From Sphingomonas sp. NFR15 (GTDB lineage: Bacteria; Pseudomonadota; Alphaproteobacteria; Sphingomonadales; Sphingomonadaceae): a DNA stretch of 64,000 bases. Shown here in pieces: positions 51,513-60,681 of the stretch. The stretch spans positions 62,001 through 126,000 of the forward strand of contig NZ_FMWX01000009.1 in the NCBI RefSeq assembly GCF_900103265.1, in the 5' to 3' direction. A program made the translations under genes and the position numbers. Under the pieces are notes generated by a model. The model saw only the letters and a list, made by a program, of their open reading frames with translations. It searched no databases and was not told the DNA's origin. Each line of letters opens with the position of its first letter. Position 1 is the stretch's first letter.

Positions 51513-53074
51513 CAGGCGTCCGCGTCCGCAGGCAATTCGAGGCGGGGGAACAGGCCGACCGGCTGATCGAGCCGAAAGCCGCTTTCCGCGAGCGGGGAAT
51601 ACCAATGCGAGCCAATCGCCGAGAAGTCGCGCAATTCAGACGCTATTCCCATCCGATCGAGCAACGTCGCGGCGCTGCGCGGGATGATCGGCGCGATCGC
51701 AACGGCAAGTTGCGCGATGCAGATGTACAATGTCGCGAGCACCGTCTCCATCCGCGCCGGATCGGTCTTGCGCAACGCCCATGGCGCCTGCTCGTCGATA
51801 TAGGCGTTGCAGGCATAGACCGCCTGAATCCAATGCTCGGTCGCGTGCGACAGGGCGAGATCGGCGAAGGCGGCGGGCATCGCCTCGCGCACGGCCCTGC
51901 CCACCGTCTCGAATAACGCCGCATCTGCGGCATCGTGGCCGTGGATCTGGGGCAGAGCGGCGCCGCAGTTCTTGAAAATTTGCGCGAGGGTGCGCTGCGC
52001 GAGGTTGCCGAAGCTGTTGGCGAGTTCGGCGTTGACGCGCGTCACGATCGCCTCGGCCGAATAACTGCCGTCCTGCCCGAAGCTGACTTCCCGGAGCAGG
52101 AAATAGCGCACCGCATCGACGCCGAACCGCCCGATCAAATCGGCCGGATCGGTGACGTTGCCGAGCGACTTCGACATCTTCTCGCCGCGGTTGAGCAGGA
52201 AGCCGTGGCCGAACACCGTTTTGGGTAAAGCCAACTTCGCGGACATCAGGAACGCCGGCCAGTAAACGGCATGAAAACGCACGATATCCTTGCCGATGAG
52301 GTGAAGATCGGCGGGCCAGAATTTCGCCAGCGTCGCGGCATCGCCGGGGTAGCCGACGCCGGTCAGATAATTGGTCAGCGCATCGACCCAGACGTACATG
52401 ACGTGCCCTTCGCTGCCGGGCACCTTGACGCCCCAGTCGAAGCTGGTGCGCGATACCGACAGATCTGCGAGCCCACCTTCCACGAAACGCAAAACCTCGT
52501 TGCGGCGGCTCTCCGGGCGGATGAAATCCGCGTTGGCGGCGTAATGATCGAGCAACGGCTGCTGGTATTTGGAAAGCCGGAAGAACCAACTCTCCTCGGC
52601 GGTCCAGGTGACAGGGGTGCCCTGGGGCGAGAGCTTCGCGCCCCCCTCCCCGTCGACCAATTCCTTTTCGTCGTAGTAAGCTTCGTCGCGAACCGAATAC
52701 CAGCCTTCGTAGCGACTCAGATACAGGTCGCCAGCGTCCGCCATCGCCTGCCAGATCGCCTGACTCGCGCGGTGATGATCCGGCTCGGTGGTGCGGATAA
52801 AACGATCATATGACACGTCAAGACTGTCACACATCGCCTTGAACAATCCCGACATTTCATCGGCGAGCGCCCGCACTTCGACACCCTTGTCACGCGCGGT
52901 CTGCACCATCTTGAGGCCATGCTCGTCGGTACCCGTCTGGAACCGAACGTCGCGTCCAGCCTGCCGGTGGAAGCGCGCGATCGCGTCCGCGGCGATCGCC
53001 TCATAGGCGTGGCCAATATGGGGCTTGCCGTTGGGATAGCTGATCGCGGTCGTGATGTAATAAGGCTCGGACAT
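51512..53074 (-). CDS. metG: Methionyl-tRNA synthetase
   Basis: 520 residues. Class I synthetase with NGKPHIGHAYE (HIGH) and EKMSKSLGN (KMSKS). This is the short form without the C-terminal tRNA-binding/dimer domain. The connective-peptide region between HIGH and KMSKS lacks the cysteine knots, so it is the zinc-free type. Charges tRNA-Met. Lies between holB (70 bases away) and tatD. Confidence 0.95.
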   Translation of the reverse strand: MSEPYYITTAISYPNGKPHIGHAYEAIAADAIARFHRQAGRDVRFQTGTDEHGLKMVQTARDKGVEVRALADEMSGLFKAMCDSLDVSYDRFIRTTEPDHHRASQAIWQAMADAGDLYLSRYEGWYSVRDEAYYDEKELVDGEGGAKLSPQGTPVTWTAEESWFFRLSKYQQPLLDHYAANADFIRPESRRNEVLRFVEGGLADLSVSRTSFDWGVKVPGSEGHVMYVWVDALTNYLTGVGYPGDAATLAKFWPADLHLIGKDIVRFHAVYWPAFLMSAKLALPKTVFGHGFLLNRGEKMSKSLGNVTDPADLIGRFGVDAVRYFLLREVSFGQDGSYSAEAIVTRVNAELANSFGNLAQRTLAQIFKNCGAALPQIHGHDAADAALFETVGRAVREAMPAAFADLALSHATEHWIQAVYACNAYIDEQAPWALRKTDPARMETVLATLYICIAQLAVAIAPIIPRSAATLLDRMGIASELRDFSAIGSHWYSPLAESGFRLDQPVGLFPRLELPADADA

Positions 53075-53144
53075 AGGCGGCTCCTAGAACATCGGGCGGG
53101 GCAATTGAAGCCTTCCCCATTCTGGAGACTGCCAGAGCCGGACG

Positions 53145-54125
53145 CTATTTGGCGAGCGCCGCCACCAGCCCCGCCATTTCATACACGGTTCCCTGCGCAT
53201 CGAGCGACAGACCGCGTGCGCTGGCCGACAGCGCGCGCGCGGCATCGTAGCTGTCGAGCGCGACGCGCAAGCGCTCGCCATGCCGAACGCGCGCGCTTTC
53301 GGCGATGAAGGCGGGCGCGCGATCGAGAAACGCTTCGTAGCGCGGCTGTGCGGCTCTCAAAGCCAGCGCCTTGGCGAGCTTCACCCGCCGCGCGTTGCTG
53401 CGGTCCCCGTCCCGCGCGATCGCCGCCAGCGCATCGTCGAGCGCGGCGAGGTCCAGCCCCGCGAAGCCAAGCGCCCGCCCGGGCGATCCGGCGCCGGCGC
53501 GCACCAGCGCCGCGACCTCCGCCTCATCCGCATTGCCCAGATGCTCGCGCACGATCCGCGCCATGTCATCGTCGCCGAGCGGATCGAAGCGCAATAGCCG
53601 GCAGCGTGACCGGATCGTCGGCAGCAAACGGCCCGGCGCGTGGCTGACGAGGAGGAAGATCGTCCCGGCGGGCGGCTCCTCAAGGCTCTTGAGCAGCGCG
53701 TTCGACGCGCCGGGCCGCTCGACATCGTCGATCGCGTCGATCACCACGACGCGGCGCGGCGATAGCGACGGCTTCATCGCGAACATCGGCAGCAGCGCGC
53801 GGACCTGCGCGATCGGGATGCTCCGCGCCAACTCCTGCCCCGTTTTGTCGGAATCCTTCGGCAAGCGCTTGAGTTCCCGGTAATCCGGGTGCGATCCCGC
53901 CTCGATCAGCCGGCGTGTCTGGTGGTTTTCGGGCACGTCGAAGCCCGGCGGCAGCGCGCCCGGCGTGACCGCGTCGGCAAGCAGCCGCATCGCCGCCGCG
54001 CGCGCGAAGCTGGCCTTGCCGATCCCTTCCGGGCCAGCGAACAGCCAGGCGTGGTGGACCATATCCGCCGCCATCGCCGCCGCGAATGCCGCATGGGCCG
54101 CGTCATTGCCGACCGGCAAGGTCAT
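53145..54125 (-). CDS. holB: DNA polymerase III delta' subunit
   Basis: 326 residues; ATG 54125 overlaps the tmk stop. Clamp-loader AAA+ fold: degenerate P-loop GPEGIGKASFA, VVVIDAIDDVE (Walker B-like), LLKSLEEPPAGTIFLL and the SRC motif IRSRCRLLRF. Part of the clamp loader that puts the beta clamp on DNA. I see no zinc-binding cysteine cluster in the N-terminal domain. Operon tmk-holB-metG is common in proteobacteria. Confidence 0.93.
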   Translation of the reverse strand: MTLPVGNDAAHAAFAAAMAADMVHHAWLFAGPEGIGKASFARAAAMRLLADAVTPGALPPGFDVPENHQTRRLIEAGSHPDYRELKRLPKDSDKTGQELARSIPIAQVRALLPMFAMKPSLSPRRVVVIDAIDDVERPGASNALLKSLEEPPAGTIFLLVSHAPGRLLPTIRSRCRLLRFDPLGDDDMARIVREHLGNADEAEVAALVRAGAGSPGRALGFAGLDLAALDDALAAIARDGDRSNARRVKLAKALALRAAQPRYEAFLDRAPAFIAESARVRHGERLRVALDSYDAARALSASARGLSLDAQGTVYEMAGLVAALAK

Positions 54126-54748
54126 GGCAGCAGGTCGGCCAATCCGGCGAGCAACGCCCTGGTGACGCTGTCGGGATCGGTCGCCGCGTCGATCACGCGA
54201 AAGCGCGCGGGTTCACGCGTGGCGAAGCGTCGGAACGCGGCGGCGACATCGGCGTGGAAGGCATCGCCCCGCGCCGCGAACCGATCTGCGGCGGCACCAT
54301 CGCGGCTCTCCGCGCGTGCGCGGCCCTGCTCGACCGGCACCTCCAGCACGAAGGTCCGATCGGGCAAGAGCCCATGCGATCCGAAACCGTGCAGCGCGAG
54401 GATCGCCGCATCATCGATCCCGCCGGCCAGTCCCTGATAGGCCCGGCTGCTGTCGAGGTAGCGGTCGCAGATCACCCACGCGCCGGAGTCGATCGCCGGG
54501 CGGATCGTCTTCTCGACGTGGTCGGCGCGCGCGGCGGCGAACAGCAGTGCCTCGCTGCGCGCGCTCCAACGATTTTGCGCGCCATGGAGCAGGAGCGCGC
54601 GGATCGCCTCGGCGCCCTCGCTTCCACCGGGTTCGCGCGTGACGACCACCGCCAGCCCGCGCGAACGCAGCGCCTCCGCGAGCCGACGCGCCTGAGTCGA
54701 TTTACCCGCCCCCTCCCCGCCTTCCAGCGAGATGAAGCGACCGCTCAA
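54122..54748 (-). CDS. tmk: Thymidylate kinase
   Basis: 208 residues from TTG 54748, where TTGA overlaps the stop of the carboxypeptidase gene and the protein then starts SGRFISLEGGEGAGKS, the usual family beginning. GTG 54778 is an alternative. P-loop GGEGAGKST, REPGG, DRYLDSSRAYQGLA, and a LID region ESRDGAAADRF are seen. Phosphorylates dTMP to dTDP. First of tmk-holB-metG-tatD. Confidence 0.94.
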   Translation of the reverse strand: MSGRFISLEGGEGAGKSTQARRLAEALRSRGLAVVVTREPGGSEGAEAIRALLLHGAQNRWSARSEALLFAAARADHVEKTIRPAIDSGAWVICDRYLDSSRAYQGLAGGIDDAAILALHGFGSHGLLPDRTFVLEVPVEQGRARAESRDGAAADRFAARGDAFHADVAAAFRRFATREPARFRVIDAATDPDSVTRALLAGLADLLP

Positions 54749-55908
54749 GCGCCGAACAGCCCCGTCAGCCCGGCCCACACCCGCCCGAAGAAGCCAGCTT
54801 CCGCGACATCGGTCGCGGCGACCAGCGGCAAACGCTGCGTCGGCATGTCGGGCGCGGTGACGACCAGATCGGCGATATGCTGACCGGCCTTGATCGGCGC
54901 CTTGATCGGGCCGTCATACGCCACCTTGAGCGTCATTTCCGAGGCGACGCCAGCCGGCAGCGTGGCGGTCAAATCCTTGCCCGCGATGAGATCGACATGG
55001 TTGCTGGTGCCGAGTTGGACCTCGGCGGTCTCGACTTTCTTGCCCTTTTTCGCGATCGGCTTGGCCTGCCACGAGCGGAAGCCCCAGTTCATAAACTTGA
55101 CCGATTCCTCGGCGCGCTGGCCGTAGGTTCCGAGGCCCGCCAGAACCATCACCAGCCGGCGGCCGTTCTGGATCGCCGAGCCGGTGAAGCCATAACCGGC
55201 CTCTTCGGTGTGGCCGGTCTTCAGGCCGTCGGCGCCGGCGACGCGACCGAGCAGCGGATCGCGGTTCTCCTGCTTGATCGCCGCGCCGGCGCCCAGCGTC
55301 TTGCCCCAGGTGAAATCAGGGCGCGAATAGAATTTCTTGTAAAGATCGGGGAAGTTGGTGATCGTCGCCTTGGCGAGCGTCGCCAGGTCGCGCGCAGTCA
55401 CATAGGTCACGCCGCCGTCGGGCCAGCCGTTCGACGTACCGAAGTGGCTGTTCTTGAGACCGATCTTCTCGGCGTCGCGGTTCATCCGCTCGACGAAAGC
55501 GGGTTCCGTTCCGGAAATGCCCTCGGCCAGCACCACGCAGGCGTCATTCCCCGAGAGCGTCACGATACCGTAGAGCAGATCGGCCACGCTGACCTTCTCG
55601 CCGGCCGACAGGAACATCGTCGAGCCTTGCGAATGCCACTTCCGCCACGTCTCCGGCTGCATCTCGAACTGCTGGTCGAGCTTGAGTTCGCCCTTCTTGA
55701 TGAGGTCGAAGGCAACATAGACCGTCATCATCTTCGCGAGCGACGCCGGCGGCATGCGGCGGTCGGCATCCTTCTGGTACAGGATCGACCCGGAGGACAT
55801 GTCCTCCATGTATGCAACCGGCGCCGGCGTATCGAATTGCGGCGCGGCGGCGAGGCTTGGCTGGACGACGAGCATCGCGAGAACAGAGGCGGCGATCAGT
55901 TTCTTCAT
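54745..55908 (-). CDS. D-alanyl-D-alanine carboxypeptidase, PBP5/6 type
   Basis: 387 residues. Signal peptide cleaved near LAA-APQ. Transpeptidase-fold motifs: S-x-x-K in PPASLAKMM, S-G-N in LSGNDAC, K-T-G in LKTGHTEEAG. A C-terminal beta domain (PBP5_C) and an amphipathic end (VAEAGFFGRVWAGLTGLFGA) for membrane attachment. Trims stem peptides in the periplasm. Next to a SPOR protein and MltB, so part of a cell-wall cluster, and overlapping tmk. Confidence 0.94.
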   Translation of the reverse strand: MKKLIAASVLAMLVVQPSLAAAPQFDTPAPVAYMEDMSSGSILYQKDADRRMPPASLAKMMTVYVAFDLIKKGELKLDQQFEMQPETWRKWHSQGSTMFLSAGEKVSVADLLYGIVTLSGNDACVVLAEGISGTEPAFVERMNRDAEKIGLKNSHFGTSNGWPDGGVTYVTARDLATLAKATITNFPDLYKKFYSRPDFTWGKTLGAGAAIKQENRDPLLGRVAGADGLKTGHTEEAGYGFTGSAIQNGRRLVMVLAGLGTYGQRAEESVKFMNWGFRSWQAKPIAKKGKKVETAEVQLGTSNHVDLIAGKDLTATLPAGVASEMTLKVAYDGPIKAPIKAGQHIADLVVTAPDMPTQRLPLVAATDVAEAGFFGRVWAGLTGLFGA

Positions 55909-55935
55909 TTCAGGCGGTCCCGTTACGCTAAATTT

Positions 55936-56811
55936 CTACTCGGTGTGGCTGACACGTGCGTCGCGATAGCCGTGCCGCGCGGCTTCGTCACGCGCGCGTT
56001 TGGCGGCGGCGATATGGCCATACGGGCCAAGCTGAACCCGATACAACCCGCCCCCAGCAAGCACGCGCCCGCCGAGCGACCGCGCGAGCGCATCGGCTCG
56101 CGCGGGAGCCGAGAGCGCGGCCACCTGTACGACATAGCCCGATCTTGGCACGGGTGTGCGCGGCTGGGTGCGCACGACAGGGGCTCCGGCCGACGCGATT
56201 GGTTCGATATGCGGCGACACATGCGGCGGGGCCGACCGGATATCGGGCTCCGCCCGAGGCGGAACGACTGGCGTCCCTGCATATTGGGGCACGCGCTTGC
56301 GGAGCGCCCTGAGCAACACCTCCGGCGCATCAATTCTGGCCGATGCCAAAGCGCCCGATCGCAAAGCGGTCTGATCCTGCGGCCCAGGCGTCGCCGACCG
56401 CACCCGAATGCCCGTGCCCGGAGCGGTACCAAGCGCCCGGAACGCGCCCTCCGACAGCAGCGCTGTGCCGCCGGGCGCCGCATTCGCGCCGACCAGCGCC
56501 AAAATCGTATGGCCGTGATCGAGTTCGGTCAGTTCGACGAAACTGCCCGGCGCGGCCCCTGCCGCCGCGACCGACACGCCGGGAGCACCGCCATCGTCAG
56601 GCCGGGCCACCGCGACCATGTCGAACGACGCACCACCCGACGTCGCGCGCGGACCGGCACCTTGCGGCAGATCCGAAGGCGCTTCGCCCTGCGGCGGGCC
56701 GGCGGGGCGCATCGGCTGCGACCAACCCGTGCGCGGCCGATCGGACGATAGATCATTGCGAAGCCCGTCAGCAGCGTCCAGCGCGGCAGCGAGAACGATC
56801 AGCGCGAGCAT
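55936..56811 (-). CDS. SPOR-domain envelope protein with degenerate RlpA-like region
   Basis: 291 residues; ATG 56811 abuts the mltB stop. Short hydrophobic start (MLALIVLAAALDAADG), then a Pro/Gly-rich part, a region (GSFVELTELDHGHTILALVG, LLSEGAFRALG) that resembles the double-psi barrel of RlpA but lacks the NDRGPF catalytic stretch, and a C-terminal SPOR domain (GYVVQVAALSAPARADALAR, GGGLYRVQLGPYG). SPOR domains bind glycan strands bare of stem peptides at the septum. Probably co-transcribed with mltB and the carboxypeptidase. Confidence 0.8.
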   Translation of the reverse strand: MLALIVLAAALDAADGLRNDLSSDRPRTGWSQPMRPAGPPQGEAPSDLPQGAGPRATSGGASFDMVAVARPDDGGAPGVSVAAAGAAPGSFVELTELDHGHTILALVGANAAPGGTALLSEGAFRALGTAPGTGIRVRSATPGPQDQTALRSGALASARIDAPEVLLRALRKRVPQYAGTPVVPPRAEPDIRSAPPHVSPHIEPIASAGAPVVRTQPRTPVPRSGYVVQVAALSAPARADALARSLGGRVLAGGGLYRVQLGPYGHIAAAKRARDEAARHGYRDARVSHTE

Positions 56812-57843
56812 TTACTGCGACACCGCATCCGAGAGCAGCCCCACCGACAAGGCATAGAAATTCGAGCAATTATAATCGAGAATGACGCGGTAATTGCCCG
56901 TCAGAAGATACGCGGTGTCGCCAGAGCCATCCGGCTCGATCAGCGTCGCCAGCACGGAATCGCGCGGCCACGTCCGGCTCTGCGGTACTATGCCAAGCGC
57001 GCGCCATTCCGCCATCGTCTTCCAGCCGCTATGCCGCTGGAAAACGCGCGGACAGCGCGGGCTGAACATACGGTTGACGATCTGCGAGCGGTCGAACCCG
57101 GCGGGCACGTTCACCGCGAAACCCCAGGGCTGCCCCGGACGCCAGCCGGCATTACTGAAGTAATTGCCGATCGAGGCAAGCGTGTCGGCGTCGCTCGTCC
57201 AGATGTCGGCACGCCCGTCGCCGTCACCGTCACGCGCCAGCCGGTTGTAGACCGATGGCAGGAACTGCGGCCCGCCGGTCGCGCCCGCCCAGCTACCCAC
57301 CAGTTTGCTCCTCGGCACACCGCGATCGATCATCTTGAGCGCGCCGATGAATTCGTCCGTGAAAAGATCGCGTCGACGCCCTTCATACGCGAGCGTGGCG
57401 AGCGCGCGCGGCAGGTCGAAACCGCCCATCACCACGCCGTAGTTTGTCTCATTTCCCCAGATCGCGACCATGATCGATTCGGGAACGCCGGTCTCCTCCT
57501 CAATCTTCTTCAGGCGCCAGCGCTGCGCCTGATACGCGGTACGGCCGCGGCTGATCCGTTGCGCGTCGACGTGCGCGATTCGGTACGGCGCGAACGGCGG
57601 GACGGCCGTGCTCCCCGGGTTGCCGGGCTGCTTGCGATCGAGATCAATCACGCGCTGGTTGAGCGTCAACGTCGGCAGCACCGCGTTGAGCGTCCCCTCC
57701 GACACACCCTGCGCCCGCGCCTGCACGCGTAACTGACCGAGGAACGCCTGAAAACCGGCATCGTCCTGAGCACACGCCGGCAGGGAAAACACGGCCGCGA
57801 CGGCCGCGCCGATCGCCGACAAGGATTTGCAAAACACCCGCAT
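56812..57843 (-). CDS. mltB: Lytic murein transglycosylase, MltB family
   Basis: 343 residues from ATG 57843. Signal peptide ends near PAC-AQD; either a lipoprotein cysteine or an ACA-QD cleavage is possible. SLT_2 domain with the catalytic glutamate in VAIWGNETNYGVVMGGFD, followed by GSWAGATGGPQFLPSVYNRL and the DGDGDGRADIW calcium-type loop. Cleaves glycan strands with 1,6-anhydro ends. No C-terminal peptidoglycan-binding domain is present. First gene of the mltB-SPOR-carboxypeptidase cluster. Confidence 0.93.
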   Translation of the reverse strand: MRVFCKSLSAIGAAVAAVFSLPACAQDDAGFQAFLGQLRVQARAQGVSEGTLNAVLPTLTLNQRVIDLDRKQPGNPGSTAVPPFAPYRIAHVDAQRISRGRTAYQAQRWRLKKIEEETGVPESIMVAIWGNETNYGVVMGGFDLPRALATLAYEGRRRDLFTDEFIGALKMIDRGVPRSKLVGSWAGATGGPQFLPSVYNRLARDGDGDGRADIWTSDADTLASIGNYFSNAGWRPGQPWGFAVNVPAGFDRSQIVNRMFSPRCPRVFQRHSGWKTMAEWRALGIVPQSRTWPRDSVLATLIEPDGSGDTAYLLTGNYRVILDYNCSNFYALSVGLLSDAVSQ

Positions 57844-57939
57844 GCGAGGACTCTGGCACAAGCCCGCGCCGACATGAACCCCCAAAGGCCGTACCCCTTG
57901 CACAAATCGGCGTTCCGGCTCTAAGCGGAGCCAGCACGC

Positions 57940-58029
57940 GGAGAGATGGCCGAGTGGTTTAAGGCAGCGGTCTTGAAAACCGCCGTGGGTGTAAGCTCAC
58001 CGTGGGTTCGAATCCCACTCTCTCCGCCA
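57940..58029 (+). tRNA. tRNA-Ser(TGA)
   Basis: Ninety bases including an encoded CCA. Acceptor GGAGAGA pairs with TCTCTCC, D-arm GGCCGAGTGGTTTAAGGC, anticodon loop CTTGAAA giving TGA, a long variable arm (GTGGGTGTAAGCTCACC) as expected for class II tRNA-Ser, and T-arm GGTTCGAATCC. A possible promoter TTGCAC (57898) with TCTAAG 16 bases on (57920) precedes it. Confidence 0.97.
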
Positions 58030-58268
58030 AAGACGTGCGATCAGGATGCGCGCGGAACGCCCGGAAAAATTTGCCCCTGCACACCGGATGCTCGTGACAT
58101 GCGTGTACGGAGAACGGTCGCGCCCTGACGGTCCCGTCCGCGCCTATCCGTCGTGGAAACGACATCGCCGCGTCTCATGATTGCAGCGATACTGACACAA
58201 AGCGCCCCTAGTGGGTCGCCAGCCGGCGAGAACAACGCAAAGCCGCGCTTTGCCCAAGGGGACATCAT

Positions 58269-60668
58269 TTGACGAAATTCATCTCGGCCGGCGCGTTCGC
58301 CGCGCTGCCGGTCGCGCTGTGCGTACCCGTTTTCGCGTATGCCGCACCCGTCGCTACGCCAGCCGAAGCGCCCGTCGCCGATCAGATTGCGGATGCCGAC
58401 ACGGTGATCGTCACCGGCACGCGCGATCGCGGCGTGACCCAGTTCAATTCGCAGTCCCCGATCGACGTGCTGCCCGCCACCGCTCTCGATGCGAGCGTCT
58501 CCGGCGATCTCAACGACACGCTCGCGCAATTGCTGCCTTCGTTCAACGTCCAGCGCCTGCCAGCCGCGGATGGACAGGCGTTCGTGCGCCCCGCCACGCT
58601 GCGCGGGCTGTCGGCGGACCAGACCCTCGTGCTGATCAACGGCAAACGGTATCACCGTTCCGCCCTGCTCGGCACGCGCGGCGCGCAGGCGCCCGATCTC
58701 GCGACGATCCCCGGCCTCGCCATCAAGCGCATCGAAGTGCTGCGCGACGGCGCTTCGGCGCAATACGGATCAGATGCGATCGCCGGTGTCGTCAACATCA
58801 TCCTGGACGACCAGCCCGGTCTCAACGCATTCGGCCAATATTCGCAATATTACAAAGGCGACGGCAAGGAATATCAAGGTGGCATCCAGGGTGGCGTGGC
58901 GCTCGGCGACCGCGGCAGCTTCGTCTTCACCGGCGAATATGATCATTCCGAAGCCACCTCGCGCACCCGTCAGCGGCCCGACGCGATCGCCTTCCAGGCC
59001 GCGAACCCCACGCTGAAGGTGCCGAACCCGGTGCAGCGCTGGGGGCAGCCGGATCTCGAAAGCATTCGCGGCGGCTACAATACCCATTTCGACGTCTCGG
59101 ACGCGTTCAAGCTCTACAGCTTCGGCACGTTCGGCGAGGGCGAAGGCGTCACCGATTTCAACTGGCGCAACCCCGCCGGCACGGCGTCGGTCTATGGCGC
59201 CAGCCCCGCCTTTCCCGGTTTCAACTTCTCCAGCCTGTACCCGACGGGGTTCACGCCGCGCTTCGGCACGCAAACCAGCGATGTGCAGGCGACCGGCGGC
59301 GCGCGCGGCGCGCTCGCGCATGCGTTCACCTATGATCTCAGCGCATCCTATGGCCAGAGCGTGATCGACTACACGCTGAGCGAGAGCCTCAACGCTTCGC
59401 TCGGCCCGACCTCGCCGACCGCTTTCTATCTCGGGCGCCTGCGCCAGCGCGAGTTCAACCTCAACGCCGACTTCGTGTACCGCCTGCCAGTCGGCGGTCT
59501 CGCGCCGATCAACATCGCCTTTGGCGGCGAACGGCGCCTCGAACAATATAGCGTCCGGCCCGGCGACCCGGCCTCCTACGCGATCGGTCCGGGCGCGGCA
59601 TCGGGCCTGGCGCCCAATTCGAACGGCTTCCCCGGCTTCAGCCCGTTGCAGGCGGGTCGGTTCAGCCAGGAAAGTTACGCCGGATACGGCGATCTGGAAT
59701 GGCAGCCCGTCAAGATGCTCAGCGTCGGCGCGGCCGGCCGCTACGAGAACTTCTCGGCCTTTGGCGGCAAGTTCACCTACAAGCTGAGCGCGCGCGTCGA
59801 ACCGGCCGACGGCATCGCGCTGCGCGGTGGCTATTCTACCGGTTTCCGTGCGCCGACGCCGGGGCAGCTCAACACCTCGAACACCTCGCAGGGCCTCGAT
59901 ACCCGCACCTTGCAGGTGTTCAACAGCGGACGTCTCGCCACCACCGATCCGATCGCGGTCGCGCTCGGCGCCAAGCCGCTCAAGCCCGAAACATCCGATA
60001 CGATCACCGCCGGGCTGACGTTCAGGACCGCGTTCGGGCTGACCGGCAGCGTCGATGCCTATCAGATCAGCGTCGATGGCCGCTTCAGCCAATCCGCGTC
60101 GGTCGCCGTCCCCGCCAGCGTCGCCAATCCGCTGCGCTTCACCTCGGTCAGCTATTTCACCAACGATTTCGACACGCGCACGCGCGGCATCGAGGCGGTG
60201 TTGAACTATGTGCAAGCGGTCGGGCCGGGCAAGGCGACCGCGACGATCGCCTATAATTACAATCGCACCAAGGTGACGAGCGGCACATCGGCGGCGATCC
60301 CGAACGAGACCCAGCGGATCGTCTTCGAACAGCGTCTGCCTCAACACAATGCGACCGGGTCGATCGGCTATGATGTCGGCGCGGTCGGGCTGCTGCTGCG
60401 CGGGCGCTATTATGGCGGCTGGACCGACGTGTCCGGCAACGCGACCGGTGACATCTACCAAAAGTTCGGCGGCATCGCGCTGTTCGACGTGTCGGCCAGC
60501 TACACTTTCGCGCAACATTTCACAATCCGCGCCGGTGCGGAGAATGTCTTCAACCGCTATCCGGCCGAAGCGACCAACCAGGCGGTGCGCGGCCTGATCT
60601 ATTCGCGCAACGCACCCTATGATACCGACGGCGGCCAATATTATGTCCGCTTGGGCATGAAGTTCTGA
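58269..60668 (+). CDS. TonB-dependent outer-membrane receptor
   Basis: 799 residues from TTG 58269, with AAGGGG about 8 bases upstream. Signal peptide cleaved near AYA-APV. TonB-box-like DTVIVTGTRDRG, plug near 50-170 (LAQLLPSFNVQRLPA, TLRGLSADQTLVLINGKR, IEVLRDGASAQYGSDAIAG), then the barrel to terminal KF. No STN domain. The plug motif LINGKRYHRSAL is of the type seen in receptors for peptides, vitamins or other organic ligands rather than classic siderophores. Followed 13 bases later by a Tat-type aminotransferase gene, which probably processes the imported ligand. Confidence 0.87.
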   Translation: MTKFISAGAFAALPVALCVPVFAYAAPVATPAEAPVADQIADADTVIVTGTRDRGVTQFNSQSPIDVLPATALDASVSGDLNDTLAQLLPSFNVQRLPAADGQAFVRPATLRGLSADQTLVLINGKRYHRSALLGTRGAQAPDLATIPGLAIKRIEVLRDGASAQYGSDAIAGVVNIILDDQPGLNAFGQYSQYYKGDGKEYQGGIQGGVALGDRGSFVFTGEYDHSEATSRTRQRPDAIAFQAANPTLKVPNPVQRWGQPDLESIRGGYNTHFDVSDAFKLYSFGTFGEGEGVTDFNWRNPAGTASVYGASPAFPGFNFSSLYPTGFTPRFGTQTSDVQATGGARGALAHAFTYDLSASYGQSVIDYTLSESLNASLGPTSPTAFYLGRLRQREFNLNADFVYRLPVGGLAPINIAFGGERRLEQYSVRPGDPASYAIGPGAASGLAPNSNGFPGFSPLQAGRFSQESYAGYGDLEWQPVKMLSVGAAGRYENFSAFGGKFTYKLSARVEPADGIALRGGYSTGFRAPTPGQLNTSNTSQGLDTRTLQVFNSGRLATTDPIAVALGAKPLKPETSDTITAGLTFRTAFGLTGSVDAYQISVDGRFSQSASVAVPASVANPLRFTSVSYFTNDFDTRTRGIEAVLNYVQAVGPGKATATIAYNYNRTKVTSGTSAAIPNETQRIVFEQRLPQHNATGSIGYDVGAVGLLLRGRYYGGWTDVSGNATGDIYQKFGGIALFDVSASYTFAQHFTIRAGAENVFNRYPAEATNQAVRGLIYSRNAPYDTDGGQYYVRLGMKF

Positions 60669-60681
60669 GGAAGCGAACGGC

